This document shows, piece by piece, positions 43,887 to 52,260 of a stretch of 64,000 nucleotides of DNA (positions within the stretch are counted from its first letter, which is position 1; the number at the start of each line of letters is the position of its first letter). Origin of the DNA: Herpetosiphon geysericola. GTDB taxonomy: Bacteria; Chloroflexota; Chloroflexia; Chloroflexales; Herpetosiphonaceae. The stretch covers positions 124,001-188,000 of the forward strand of contig NZ_LGKP01000015.1 of the NCBI RefSeq assembly GCF_001306135.1, written 5' to 3'. The translations under genes and the position numbers were made by a program. The notes under the pieces are model-generated. The model saw only the letters and a program-made list of their open reading frames with translations. It was not told the DNA's origin and made no database searches.

Positions 43887-46340
43887 ATGACCATTGTCCT
43901 TGATCAACGCTCCGATCAATCCCTTGCCGTCTATATTGACGGCGATTTGCAGTTTGATAGCCGTGATGAAGGGGTGTACCACGAGCTTTTGGCCTTGCCT
44001 GCGCTCGCATTAGCCCAAGCACGCCGCCCCAAACGCCAACTCCGAGCGTTGATTTGTGGTGGTGGCGATGGTTTTGTTGCCCGCGAATTGCTCAAATCTA
44101 CAGCCATCAAGCAAATCGATTTGGTCGATTATGACCCAACGATCCTTGATTTGGCCCAAAATGAATGGCCTGAGCTGAATCAGCATGCCATGATCAACCC
44201 ACGCTTAAAAGTGCATATCTGCGATGCAGTTCAATTCGTTGATCAGGCGGCACAGGCAGCCGATGAATACGATTTAATTATTTGCGATTTTACCGTGCCC
44301 CGCGATCAGATTGGTGCGCGCTTGCATAGCATCGATTGGTATCAGCAATTGGCCTATATTTTGCATCCTCAGGGTGTTATCGCAGTCAACGCGGCCTCGC
44401 CATCGCAAACGCCAGTTGCCTATTGGATGATTTACAACAGCATTCGAACTGCCAACCTGAATCCTAAGCCGTATCGTTTTTCGTTGCCCTCGTTTACCGA
44501 GGCTGGCTATGGCGATGATTGGGGCTTTTTTGTTGGTAGCCGTAAAGCGTTTCGCCCACGCGAGTTTGATCATTTGGCCTTGGCTGAGCCACGCGAGTTT
44601 TTGCACGATAGCGAGCAGCTTAAACGGGCTTTTGCCTTCCCTGCTGCATTGGCCGAAAAACGCGCCATCGCCCAACCAACCAAACTTGCCAGCGACGCGC
44701 TGTTGCATAGTTTATTCGCGCCAACGTGGGATGCAGCTAGCGGCACCGATTGGACGTCGCTTGATTTTGTGCATGATCCAGCGCCACTGCCCAAGCCGCA
44801 TACCAGCGCAACCTTGATGCCAAATGCAGTTCAGCAAGCGTTGCAGGCCGATCAAGGGCTTGATGAAAGCCAAGTCTTTGAGCAAGTTGTGCAGGTGATG
44901 CCAGCCTTGCGGGCCGAGCAAACTAGGAGCATGGTTGCTGAATTTATCGCCAATCCACTACGCTTTCTGAATTCGCTCGATCTGCGGCGCTTGGTCGAGG
45001 CCTTATTGCGGCGTAGCCGCGAGTTGCCACGCAAATTGGTGGCCGAATTGCGCTTGTTGCGCCGTCATCTTCAGCGCACATGGGAAAACCCGCAATTGCT
45101 GCTTAGTCGGGGCTTGCGCATCGTTTCGGTGATTGCCTTGGTGATTATTTTGGCCAACTTGCTCCACCCAGATACGACCTACGCCAAAGGTGATACCTCG
45201 GCAGGTTCGGGCGCAACCTCCAGCCAATCGATGGTGCGCACAAACTCACCCTACGATGTGGTGCAAGCGCCGCCTTCAACGGTTGAAGGTCGTGGATTTT
45301 CGAGCGGCACCTATGGGCGGGGCAGCGTGATTGACGAATATGGCTCGGCCTATCCAACCCGTCGCTATCGCTACTATGGCTCATATTACGGTGGCAGTTC
45401 GTATCGCAACTACAACCGCAACCAACGCCCAAGCGAAGATCCCAACGAAGGCGATGCGCTCTATCGGCTGACTCCAGAGACCGATATTTTGGCCAATGGT
45501 GAAGTCGTGATTAGCTTGACTGATCAAGCATATTTGTTGCTAGCTGATCAAGTAATGACCGTCGTCGATGCAGAAGATGGCTTGCCAATTGTGTTTTTGC
45601 AACGCGACGAAGCCTTGGTTTGGCGCACCCATCGCGAGCTTGATCGCCAGCGGCGCGGGCTTGATGGCAGTGTCAAAGCCAAACAAGATTGGATCGATTG
45701 GGTCAGTTGGGCTGGCTTTGTGCCATGGCGCAACGATGATCAAGCAGAGCTGAACAATATTGTGCAAACCCGTGGCACGCTTGATCAAGCGATTAAAAGC
45801 TTGGGTTCGATTCCTGCTAATCAGCCAGCGATTCGGGTTGCCCCAACTGCTGGTGGCTTTCAATTATTCTCCAGTGTTTGGATGAATGCTGAAGGCACGT
45901 TGGCAATCTTAGAGCAGCCCGATGGCAGCAAGGCCTATCTTAACAAAACTGGCTGGTTCAGCGATAGCGGCTTAACCCAACCGCTGAGCGAGCCGTATCC
46001 AGAAGAGTTTCGCACCAAAGTTTTGATTCCGTTTTTGACCAAGCAAACAACTGAGTATGCAGCGATCAAGCAGCGGATTGAAGCCGATTTAACCAGCGTT
46101 AAAAGTGATTTGAGCCTGCTCAACTCGGATAAAACCGAGTATACCTCGATTCAAAGCAGTTATGGGCCAAGCGATATTGTCGAGTACGGCACGACCGAAA
46201 TTCGGGTTGACGAAGCGTTACGCCGAACCAACGATGATATTGCGCGAACTGAGCAGTTGATTCAGGTCTTGAACGATCAACTCAGCGCATTGCCAAAACA
46301 AGACAATGCAGCCAAGAAGTTTTTGCAGAGCTTGAAATAA
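43887..46340 (+). CDS. Spermidine-synthase-like domain fused to a membrane-anchored extracytoplasmic region
   Basis: An 817-residue protein. Residues 1-240 resemble spermidine synthase: YHELLALPAL (31-40), dcSAM-binding CGGGDG (57-62), VDYD (80-83) and LIICDFTVP (130-138), where the second Asp of the usual DxxD is Val137. A middle helical region has no known domain. One membrane helix lies at ~409-428, then a Tyr/Arg/Gly/Ser-rich stretch (RYRYYGSYYGG), a novel external domain and a C-terminal coiled coil (~745-815). The aminopropyl-transfer domain would be cytoplasmic. ATG at 43887 follows GGAGA. The stop overlaps the FemAB gene as TAATG. Confidence 0.87.
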   Translation: MTIVLDQRSDQSLAVYIDGDLQFDSRDEGVYHELLALPALALAQARRPKRQLRALICGGGDGFVARELLKSTAIKQIDLVDYDPTILDLAQNEWPELNQHAMINPRLKVHICDAVQFVDQAAQAADEYDLIICDFTVPRDQIGARLHSIDWYQQLAYILHPQGVIAVNAASPSQTPVAYWMIYNSIRTANLNPKPYRFSLPSFTEAGYGDDWGFFVGSRKAFRPREFDHLALAEPREFLHDSEQLKRAFAFPAALAEKRAIAQPTKLASDALLHSLFAPTWDAASGTDWTSLDFVHDPAPLPKPHTSATLMPNAVQQALQADQGLDESQVFEQVVQVMPALRAEQTRSMVAEFIANPLRFLNSLDLRRLVEALLRRSRELPRKLVAELRLLRRHLQRTWENPQLLLSRGLRIVSVIALVIILANLLHPDTTYAKGDTSAGSGATSSQSMVRTNSPYDVVQAPPSTVEGRGFSSGTYGRGSVIDEYGSAYPTRRYRYYGSYYGGSSYRNYNRNQRPSEDPNEGDALYRLTPETDILANGEVVISLTDQAYLLLADQVMTVVDAEDGLPIVFLQRDEALVWRTHRELDRQRRGLDGSVKAKQDWIDWVSWAGFVPWRNDDQAELNNIVQTRGTLDQAIKSLGSIPANQPAIRVAPTAGGFQLFSSVWMNAEGTLAILEQPDGSKAYLNKTGWFSDSGLTQPLSEPYPEEFRTKVLIPFLTKQTTEYAAIKQRIEADLTSVKSDLSLLNSDKTEYTSIQSSYGPSDIVEYGTTEIRVDEALRRTNDDIARTEQLIQVLNDQLSALPKQDNAAKKFLQSLK

Positions 46341-47365
46341 TGCAGGTTGCGATTCTGCCCCAACTAACGATTGCCAGCAAGCTCGGCCAGCAGTGGGAGG
46401 CTTTAGTGCAAGCCAACCCTGCTGGCGGCGTGATGCAAAGCCTTGCCTGGAGCCAATTTAAGCAGCAGCGCGGTTTGCAGGTTGTGCATTTTGGCTTATT
46501 TGAGGCTGAGCAATTAATTGGTGGTATGCTCTGCACGATTCCTGCCCAAAGCGGGGTTGGTAGCAACTTAATCGCTGCTGATGGGCCAATTTTGCCCTGG
46601 CACGATCAAGCATTGGCGCGCCAAGGTTTACGCTTATTGCGCGAAGCTGCGGAAACGCATGCCGCTGAGTATGGGGCAATTGGTTTGCGGATCGAGCCAC
46701 GGCTTGAGCGTCCAGCGCCCAATTTGTTGCGCGATTGGCGGCGTGCTCCGGTCGATATTTTGGCCCGCGAAACGCTGTATTTGGATTTGCAGCCCGATGA
46801 ACAAAGCTTGCTGGCGGCGATGAAGCCCAAAGGCCGCTACAACATTCGCTTGGCGGCACGACGTGGCGTAACAGTCCGCATCTCGCATGATGTGGCTGAT
46901 ATTCCTTTGTTTTATCGCTTGATGGATGAGGCTGGCGAGCGCGACGATTTCTATGTTGAGCCGATTGATCATTTTAACGATCTCTTGGCGACGCTTGCTC
47001 CGCTGGGCCATGCCCATTTGATCTTTGCCGAATATGCTGGCCAAACCTTAGCAACCATGTTGTTGGTTACCTATGGTCAACGGGCAGTCTATCAATATGG
47101 CGGGATTAGCAACCAACGGCGTGAGCAGATGGCAGGCTACGCCTTACAATGGGCTGCAATTCAGCATGCCAAGGCTTTGGGCTGCAGCTGTTACGATTTT
47201 TATGGCTATGAACCAACAGGCGATCCCCATCATCCGTTTGCTGGCTTTTCGCGCTTCAAACGGGCCTTTGGTGGGCAAGCAATCGCTTTGATTGGCGCAT
47301 ATGATTATTATTTCACCGAACAATTAGCCGATGTCATTATTCGCGCAGTGCGCGAATTGGCATAG
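46340..47365 (+). CDS. FemAB/FemX-like peptidyl aminoacyltransferase (GNAT fold)
   Basis: A 341-residue protein with tandem GNAT-like folds of the FemABX family. Landmarks: GGVMQSLAWSQFKQQRGL, the conserved basic loop MKPKGRYNIRLAARRGV, MLLVTYGQRAVYQYGGIS and the C-terminal YDFYGYEPTGDPHHPFAGFSRFKRAFGG. The family adds amino acids to lipid-linked peptidoglycan precursors from aminoacyl-tRNA, or acts as amino-group acyltransferase. Here, in an operon with polyamine-synthesis domains, a polyamine or its derivative as acceptor or donor is conceivable but unproven. Confidence 0.9.
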   Translation: MQVAILPQLTIASKLGQQWEALVQANPAGGVMQSLAWSQFKQQRGLQVVHFGLFEAEQLIGGMLCTIPAQSGVGSNLIAADGPILPWHDQALARQGLRLLREAAETHAAEYGAIGLRIEPRLERPAPNLLRDWRRAPVDILARETLYLDLQPDEQSLLAAMKPKGRYNIRLAARRGVTVRISHDVADIPLFYRLMDEAGERDDFYVEPIDHFNDLLATLAPLGHAHLIFAEYAGQTLATMLLVTYGQRAVYQYGGISNQRREQMAGYALQWAAIQHAKALGCSCYDFYGYEPTGDPHHPFAGFSRFKRAFGGQAIALIGAYDYYFTEQLADVIIRAVRELA

Positions 47366-47409
47366 TTAATTGGTGTGAGGATGCCTTTTAGTGCTTCCGA
47401 GGAGGCTTA

Positions 47410-47784
47410 ATGACTCAACCGCCACGTTTTGGCCGGATTCCGCCAGACACCGCCCAATTGGTTGCGGGCCTAGCCCAAACCGTTGCTGGGCAAGTTGTCA
47501 CTGCATTGCCCAACCATGCTGGCCATGGCACGCGGGCCGCAGCAACCGAAATTATTTTGGGGATTGTGTTGCGCGACTGGCGCGAAAATGAAAACGTCTC
47601 TGGGTTATTGCCCGATGACGTGGCCGATTTACGTTCGTTTGTGCAGCTGGCGGCAACCCTTGCTGGCAACGATCTTGAAAATCAGGGCGCACCGGTGTTT
47701 CGGGCGGTCTTGACTGGATTGATGGAAGATTGGCTCGCCAATTGGAATGCCCCAGGCGATCCAGGCCCACCAGGTAAATACTAA
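47410..47784 (+). CDS. Small soluble protein sharing a novel domain with the gene at 48,055
   Basis: A 124-residue protein of unrecognised family. Its sequence aligns nearly end to end with the last ~115 residues of the membrane protein two genes on: GRIPP, VLRDW..NEN..GL, DV.DL..FVQLA, VFRA.L..LM.DW...WN and a C-terminal G.PG..Y. There is no signal peptide or membrane helix. It starts after a GGAGG, 44 bases downstream of the FemAB gene. The conserved Trp/Asn/Asp pattern suggests a helical binding domain. The function is unknown. Confidence 0.8.
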   Translation: MTQPPRFGRIPPDTAQLVAGLAQTVAGQVVTALPNHAGHGTRAAATEIILGIVLRDWRENENVSGLLPDDVADLRSFVQLAATLAGNDLENQGAPVFRAVLTGLMEDWLANWNAPGDPGPPGKY

Positions 47785-47828
47785 GCACTTATGCGGGATA
47801 AAGCCCTCTTGATAGTTAAGGAGCATGC

Positions 47829-48053
47829 ATGTCCTCTGAAACCATTTTGCCATTGTTGGGCCGGATTGCCGCCTCAATTGGTTGGACACTCGTCAGTGTT
47901 TTGATTTTTTATGGTGGCGCGCGCCTTTACGATTTGCTTGATCCAATTGATTATCGGGAAGAGATTAAACGGGGCAATGTTGCGGCTGCAATTCAAATGG
48001 CTGCGGTAACAATCGCCTTGGCTGCAATCGTTATTATGGCAGTGGCAACCTAA
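47829..48053 (+). CDS. DUF350-like small membrane protein
   Basis: A 74-residue protein with two membrane helices (~12-32 and ~52-72). The connecting loop, YDLLDPIDYREEIKRGNVAAAIQMA, matches the DUF350/UPF0719 repeat, where a polar loop is followed by a GNxAAA helix. It represents one half of the usual four-helix DUF350 protein. AAGGAG precedes the start and the next gene begins one base after its stop. DUF350 is known to neighbour polyamine-type genes, as here; its function is unknown. Confidence 0.75.
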   Translation: MSSETILPLLGRIAASIGWTLVSVLIFYGGARLYDLLDPIDYREEIKRGNVAAAIQMAAVTIALAAIVIMAVAT

Positions 48054-48054
48054 C

Positions 48055-48897
48055 ATGGATACACAAACCCAACCATTTTGGCAACGCTTCGGCATCTATA
48101 CGCTTAGTCTTGGCTTGGGTGGGGCTATTGCCAGTTTTCTTTCGTTGTTGCTAGGCAATCTCATTTTTGGCCGTTCTAGTCGCGTGCTTACTGGTGGTAT
48201 GCCAGTATTTCTTGTGATTATGATGGTTATTGTTGGGATTGCAGCTTATTTTATCATCAAGCGCTGGATGAGTGGCTTTGCTAGCTTTCTAGCAATTGGT
48301 GGCTGGTTTTTGGCGCACTTCATCGTTAATGTCATCGCAGTTGCCTTTTTCGATGCAGATATGTCGATTGTTTCCTATATCGTCACCTGGTTGATTATGG
48401 GAGCGCTTGGCGCACTGATGTTCAGTAATTCTAGCTTTGCCAAATCAATTGGCTTAGCTGGCGCAGGCACAGCAATCGGGGCTGGCATCTATGCTGCATC
48501 ACGCAAAAACGAGGTGCTCAAGGCCTCTGGCTATGGGCGAATTCCGCCATCAACCGTGATTTTGCTGAACCAACATGTGCGCTTTACCAACGATGCGATC
48601 AATCAACTGCCACCGAATACCCCAGCCAATTTTCGCAAGATTGCCGTCGAAATCGTGCTTGATCGCGTGATTCGCGATTGGTGGTCGAACGAAAATACCG
48701 ATGGATTAACCCCAACCGATGTCAATGATTTAGGCGCGTTTGTCCAACTGGCTTGGTTTGCAGCGCGTGGTCAAAGCCATATTCTGCAAGCAGAAGCGGT
48801 TTTTCGGGCCTGTCTGAGTGCATTGATGGATGATTGGTTTAATGCCTGGAATGCTGACGGAGTTGAAGGCGCACCGGGCTGGCAATACAATTCATGA
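48055..48897 (+). CDS. Membrane protein with C-terminal novel domain
   Basis: A 280-residue protein. About five hydrophobic segments occupy residues ~12-150 (for example MPVFLVIMMVIVGIAAYFII). Then a soluble domain of ~115 residues begins at GYGRIPPSTV and matches the small protein at 47,410, with the same VIRDWWSNENTDGLTP, FVQLA, VFRACL, LMDDWFNAWN and GAPGWQY landmarks. It overlaps speD as ATGA and starts one base after the DUF350-like stop. The arrangement gives one soluble and one membrane-tethered version of the domain in the same transcript. Confidence 0.82.
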   Translation: MDTQTQPFWQRFGIYTLSLGLGGAIASFLSLLLGNLIFGRSSRVLTGGMPVFLVIMMVIVGIAAYFIIKRWMSGFASFLAIGGWFLAHFIVNVIAVAFFDADMSIVSYIVTWLIMGALGALMFSNSSFAKSIGLAGAGTAIGAGIYAASRKNEVLKASGYGRIPPSTVILLNQHVRFTNDAINQLPPNTPANFRKIAVEIVLDRVIRDWWSNENTDGLTPTDVNDLGAFVQLAWFAARGQSHILQAEAVFRACLSALMDDWFNAWNADGVEGAPGWQYNS

Positions 48898-49289
48898 GCA
48901 ATTTCATCCAAGATCCAACCTATCCCGCTGCTGGGCGTCACCTACTTGCAAATTTAGGTGGCTGCTCAGCAGCAATCCTCAATGATTGCGCTTTGCTGCA
49001 AACTATTGTGATGCAAGCAGCAGCTGCGACCAACGCCACGGTGCTCGAAATTGTGGCCCATCAATTCACGCCCCACGGTGTTACCATTGTGGCTGTGTTA
49101 GGCGAAAGCCATGCCTCGTTGCACACCTATCCTGAGCACGGAGCGGCCTTTTGGGATTGTTTTACCTGTGGTGATCAATGCCAACCTGAAGCTTCACTAG
49201 CGGTGCTCGTTGCTGCACTGCATGCGACAAATGTCCATTCTCAGCTTATAGACCGTACTATCAGCGAAGTCACCCAAACAGCCCCCTAG
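48894..49289 (+). CDS. speH: S-adenosylmethionine decarboxylase proenzyme, SpeH type
   Basis: A 131-residue pyruvoyl enzyme that makes decarboxylated SAM, the aminopropyl donor. The self-cleavage site is in LGESHASLHTYPEHG: Ser72 becomes the pyruvoyl group, with His77 and Cys92 (in FTCG) at the canonical +5 and +20 positions. The length matches the small bacterial class 1b form. It overlaps the upstream membrane gene by 4 bases. With the spermidine-synthase-like fusion in the same cluster the decarboxylation and transfer steps are both encoded. Confidence 0.95.
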   Translation: MSNFIQDPTYPAAGRHLLANLGGCSAAILNDCALLQTIVMQAAAATNATVLEIVAHQFTPHGVTIVAVLGESHASLHTYPEHGAAFWDCFTCGDQCQPEASLAVLVAALHATNVHSQLIDRTISEVTQTAP

Positions 49290-49364
49290 ACACTGGCTTA
49301 ACGCTATGTCAAGATCATACTATCCCTTATTGCCCAGCGATCTTGATTTTAGCGAGGAGCCGTC

Positions 49365-50624
49365 ATGCGTACTCAATATCCTATCAATGAAGCCCAACGG
49401 CTTGCTGCCCTGCAAAGTTATGGTTTGCTGGCGCGCCCGTATATCCACGAGTTTGATGAATTAGTGCGTTTGGCTGCATTGTTTTGTGCTACGCCAATTG
49501 CAATTATTTCGTTGATCGACCATAAATATCAGTATGTTAAGGCGGCGTTTGGCAGCCAGCTCAAAACCATTCCACGTAAATATTCGTGTTGTGCCCAAAC
49601 GATTCTTGAGCGCGATCTCGTTGTTTATGATCAGGCAAGTTTGGCCCGAAAATTCGGCCATCATCCGTTGGTGCAGCAAGGCTTTCAGTTCTATGCTGGC
49701 ATGCCGATTATTACCCAGCAAGGCTTTGCACTTGGTTGTATTGCTGTGATTGATCATCAAGAGCGCCAGCTGAGCGCCCAACAACGTGAGAGTTTGCAAT
49801 TAATTGCGCGCCAGCTTAGCCATCAATTTGAGTTGTTTCGCCAAGTCCAACAGCTGACAACCTTGCCCCACGATGTCTTTCAATCGAGCCTCACCAACGA
49901 TCCACAGGTGCCGAGCAAAACACCCTTGCTTGCCAAAATGAGCCAACAATTGCACAAGCCAATTCAGGCGATTATGACTGATAGTCAATTATTGGCTGAG
50001 CAGTTGCTTGAGGCTGGGGTTGGCGAATTAGAGCCAACTGCCCAGCACATTCAAGAAACCAGTACCCAGCTTTTAGCTTTAATCGACGATATGATCGATT
50101 TGGCTAAGATTGAGCATGGCCAACTTGCTGTGCATACCGAAGAAGTATGTTTGGGGCCGCTGATTGATCAATTGAATGTGATTGTCGGGCCGCTGATGGT
50201 GCGCAACCACAATTCGTTTCATGTGCAAATTGCCACCCGCCACTGTGTTTTTTGGAGCGATAATCGGCTGGTACGCCAAATTCTCGTCAATGTGGTTGGC
50301 AATGCTGCCAAATTTACCCACGATGGCTCGGTACGGATCGAAGTAACGGAAGAAATACGCAACGAACAGCCATTTTTAGTCTTTCATGTACTCGATACCG
50401 GCATTGGCATGACTCTCGAACAGCAAGCATTATTGTTTCAGGAGCCGTTACCCGCCAGCAAAAGTTTTAGTAATCACCCAAGCACTGGCTTGAGCTTAGC
50501 AATTAGCAAGCGTTTGGCGTTGCTGCTTGGCGGCGATATTACCTTCAGCAGTAATCCTGGCATTGGCAGTCATTTTACCGTCTACCTGCCATTGAAAGTC
50601 AGCGCCGAGCTTCATCAAGCCTAA
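49365..50624 (+). CDS. GAF-domain histidine-kinase-like protein lacking the phospho-acceptor His
   Basis: A 419-residue soluble protein. Residues ~8-165 are a GAF domain (FDELVRLAALFCATPIAIISLID, FYAGMPIITQQGFALGCIAVID). The HisKA-like helix reads KMSQQLHKPIQAI, so Gln194 replaces the phospho-acceptor His of S-H-E-L-R-T-P-L. The ATPase domain keeps NVVGNAAKFTHDG and DTGIGM, but G2 is STGLSLAI instead of GTGLGLAI. It may be a pseudokinase or a partner for another kinase. GAGGAG precedes the ATG, 75 bases after speH. Confidence 0.85.
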   Translation: MRTQYPINEAQRLAALQSYGLLARPYIHEFDELVRLAALFCATPIAIISLIDHKYQYVKAAFGSQLKTIPRKYSCCAQTILERDLVVYDQASLARKFGHHPLVQQGFQFYAGMPIITQQGFALGCIAVIDHQERQLSAQQRESLQLIARQLSHQFELFRQVQQLTTLPHDVFQSSLTNDPQVPSKTPLLAKMSQQLHKPIQAIMTDSQLLAEQLLEAGVGELEPTAQHIQETSTQLLALIDDMIDLAKIEHGQLAVHTEEVCLGPLIDQLNVIVGPLMVRNHNSFHVQIATRHCVFWSDNRLVRQILVNVVGNAAKFTHDGSVRIEVTEEIRNEQPFLVFHVLDTGIGMTLEQQALLFQEPLPASKSFSNHPSTGLSLAISKRLALLLGGDITFSSNPGIGSHFTVYLPLKVSAELHQA

Positions 50625-50994
50625 GCCAAATGTTCTGTAGCAAGTGCTTTGCTGTTGCCAAATCGGTCGTATCCTTCCCTACTGCCGCCAGCGGGAAGGA
50701 TAGCGATTGTTTGCTGACCTCAATATCAGGATTCTGGTACTTCAGGATCTAACCCCAATTTTACTCTCGTGTTCTCGCCTTTCGGGCTGCCTGCTTTCTG
50801 AAGGCTGACCTCTACGTCATCGTTTTTGAATGCTGCCTAATCTCAGTTATTCGGCCAATGATTTATGCTATACTCGCAAGCGCTGCATCGATTTTGTCCC
50901 TCTGTTGCAGAGAAAATCTAGCCCTGGTTAATTGCAAAGAACAGTGTTGTTCATGGATGTTGCTATCAACATCCCCTAGAAAGGAGTGATTTCG
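50625..50994 (+). promoter_or_regulatory. Intergenic region with hairpin and promoter of the sulfite-oxidase-like gene
   Basis: A 9-bp inverted repeat, ATCCTTCCC (50,671-50,679) and GGGAAGGAT (50,693-50,701), may end the GAF-kinase transcript, though no T-run follows. TGCTATACT, an extended -10 element, lies at 50,866-50,874, about 120 bases before the next gene. I see no gene in the interval. Confidence 0.5.
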
Positions 50995-52086
50995 ATGCGA
51001 GATAGTCAGTCTGTGTTTGCTGCTGCCAAAAGTGCCACCATGCAGGTGGTGCAGGCCGAGCCGTTGAATGCTGGAGCGCCCTTGGATGAGCTAGTCAATG
51101 CCTATATTCAGCCAAATAGCCAATTTTTTGTGCGCACTCATGGCACGGTTCCAACACTTGATCCTGAAACAACGAGCATTACAATCCACGGCTTAATTGC
51201 CGAGCCATGGAGCATTAGCGTTGGCGAAATTAAACAGCAATTGCCCTATGTTGAGCAAGTTGCAACCTTGCAGTGCGCTGGTAATCGCCGCCAAGAAATG
51301 CACGCCTACAAAGCGATTTATGGTGAATTGCCGTGGGGTGCGAATGGCCTCAGTACGGCGAGGTGGGGTGGCGCACCCTTGCGGGCTTTGCTTGAGCACT
51401 GCGCTATTCAGCCTGCGGCCAAGCATTTGCTGGGTTTGAGCTACGATCAGGTGGAGCGCCACGGCCAAACCTTTGGCTATGGCGGCTCGATTCCACTCAA
51501 CGAGCCGATGATCGAGCATGCGTTATTGGCCTATACGATGAATGGCGAAGCCTTGCCTGCGCTGCATGGCGGCCCGTTACGTTTGCTTATTCCTGGGATT
51601 GTAGGCGCACGCAGCATCAAATGGTTGCGTTCGCTTGAATTCAGTGCTGAGCCATCGCACAACTATTTTCAGCGCCGGGCCTATCGTTTGGCTCAAAGCA
51701 GCGAGCCTGAAGCATGGCACAAAGCTCCGATGTTGCACGAATTGCCAGTCAATGCGGTGGTTTGCCAACCAGCGCCAGACCAAACCTTGGCTACTGGTGT
51801 CATCACCCTTGCGGGGTATGCAATTACTGGCGGTCAAGCGCTGATTGAGCGGGTGGAAATTTCGCTTGATCAAGGCCAGCATTGGCAAACCGCCAATTTG
51901 ATTGACGAGCCAAAACTTGGCTGCTGGAGTCGCTGGCAAGCTGATTTAGAACTGGTTGCTGGCGAGTATGAATGCTGGGTGCGCGCTACCGATACGCTTG
52001 GCCAGCAACAGCCTGATCAGCCAGCATGGAATGTCAAAGGCTATCATCACAATGCCATCCAACGCCTCCACCTAACAGTTCGCTAA
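50995..52086 (+). CDS. Sulfite-oxidase-family molybdopterin enzyme
   Basis: A 363-residue protein with a Moco-binding SUOX fold (~25-240) and a C-terminal immunoglobulin-like dimerisation domain (~250-360). The Moco-ligating Cys94 is in VATLQCAGNRRQEM, with PWGANGLSTARWGGAPLRALL and IPLNEPMIEHALLAYTMNGEALPALHGGPLRLLIPGIVGARSIKWL following. There is no heme domain and no evident signal peptide. The family oxidises sulfite or similar substrates. ATG at 50995 is eight bases after AAGGAG; an in-frame GTG overlaps that site. Confidence 0.92.
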   Translation: MRDSQSVFAAAKSATMQVVQAEPLNAGAPLDELVNAYIQPNSQFFVRTHGTVPTLDPETTSITIHGLIAEPWSISVGEIKQQLPYVEQVATLQCAGNRRQEMHAYKAIYGELPWGANGLSTARWGGAPLRALLEHCAIQPAAKHLLGLSYDQVERHGQTFGYGGSIPLNEPMIEHALLAYTMNGEALPALHGGPLRLLIPGIVGARSIKWLRSLEFSAEPSHNYFQRRAYRLAQSSEPEAWHKAPMLHELPVNAVVCQPAPDQTLATGVITLAGYAITGGQALIERVEISLDQGQHWQTANLIDEPKLGCWSRWQADLELVAGEYECWVRATDTLGQQQPDQPAWNVKGYHHNAIQRLHLTVR

Positions 52087-52260
52087 GCCAACGATCATCG
52101 CTTGCACGAATGCCAGCGATGATCGCTAAAATTGCTGCTCTAAATGCGGTTAAATCAACCGAATTCCTATCAGCGCGTGGTACTATAGTTGCAGAAGCAA
52201 ATCGAGCGTCATCACGGCTGTGTAGAAGACGCGACACGTAGGGCAACGAGGAAATCTTTC

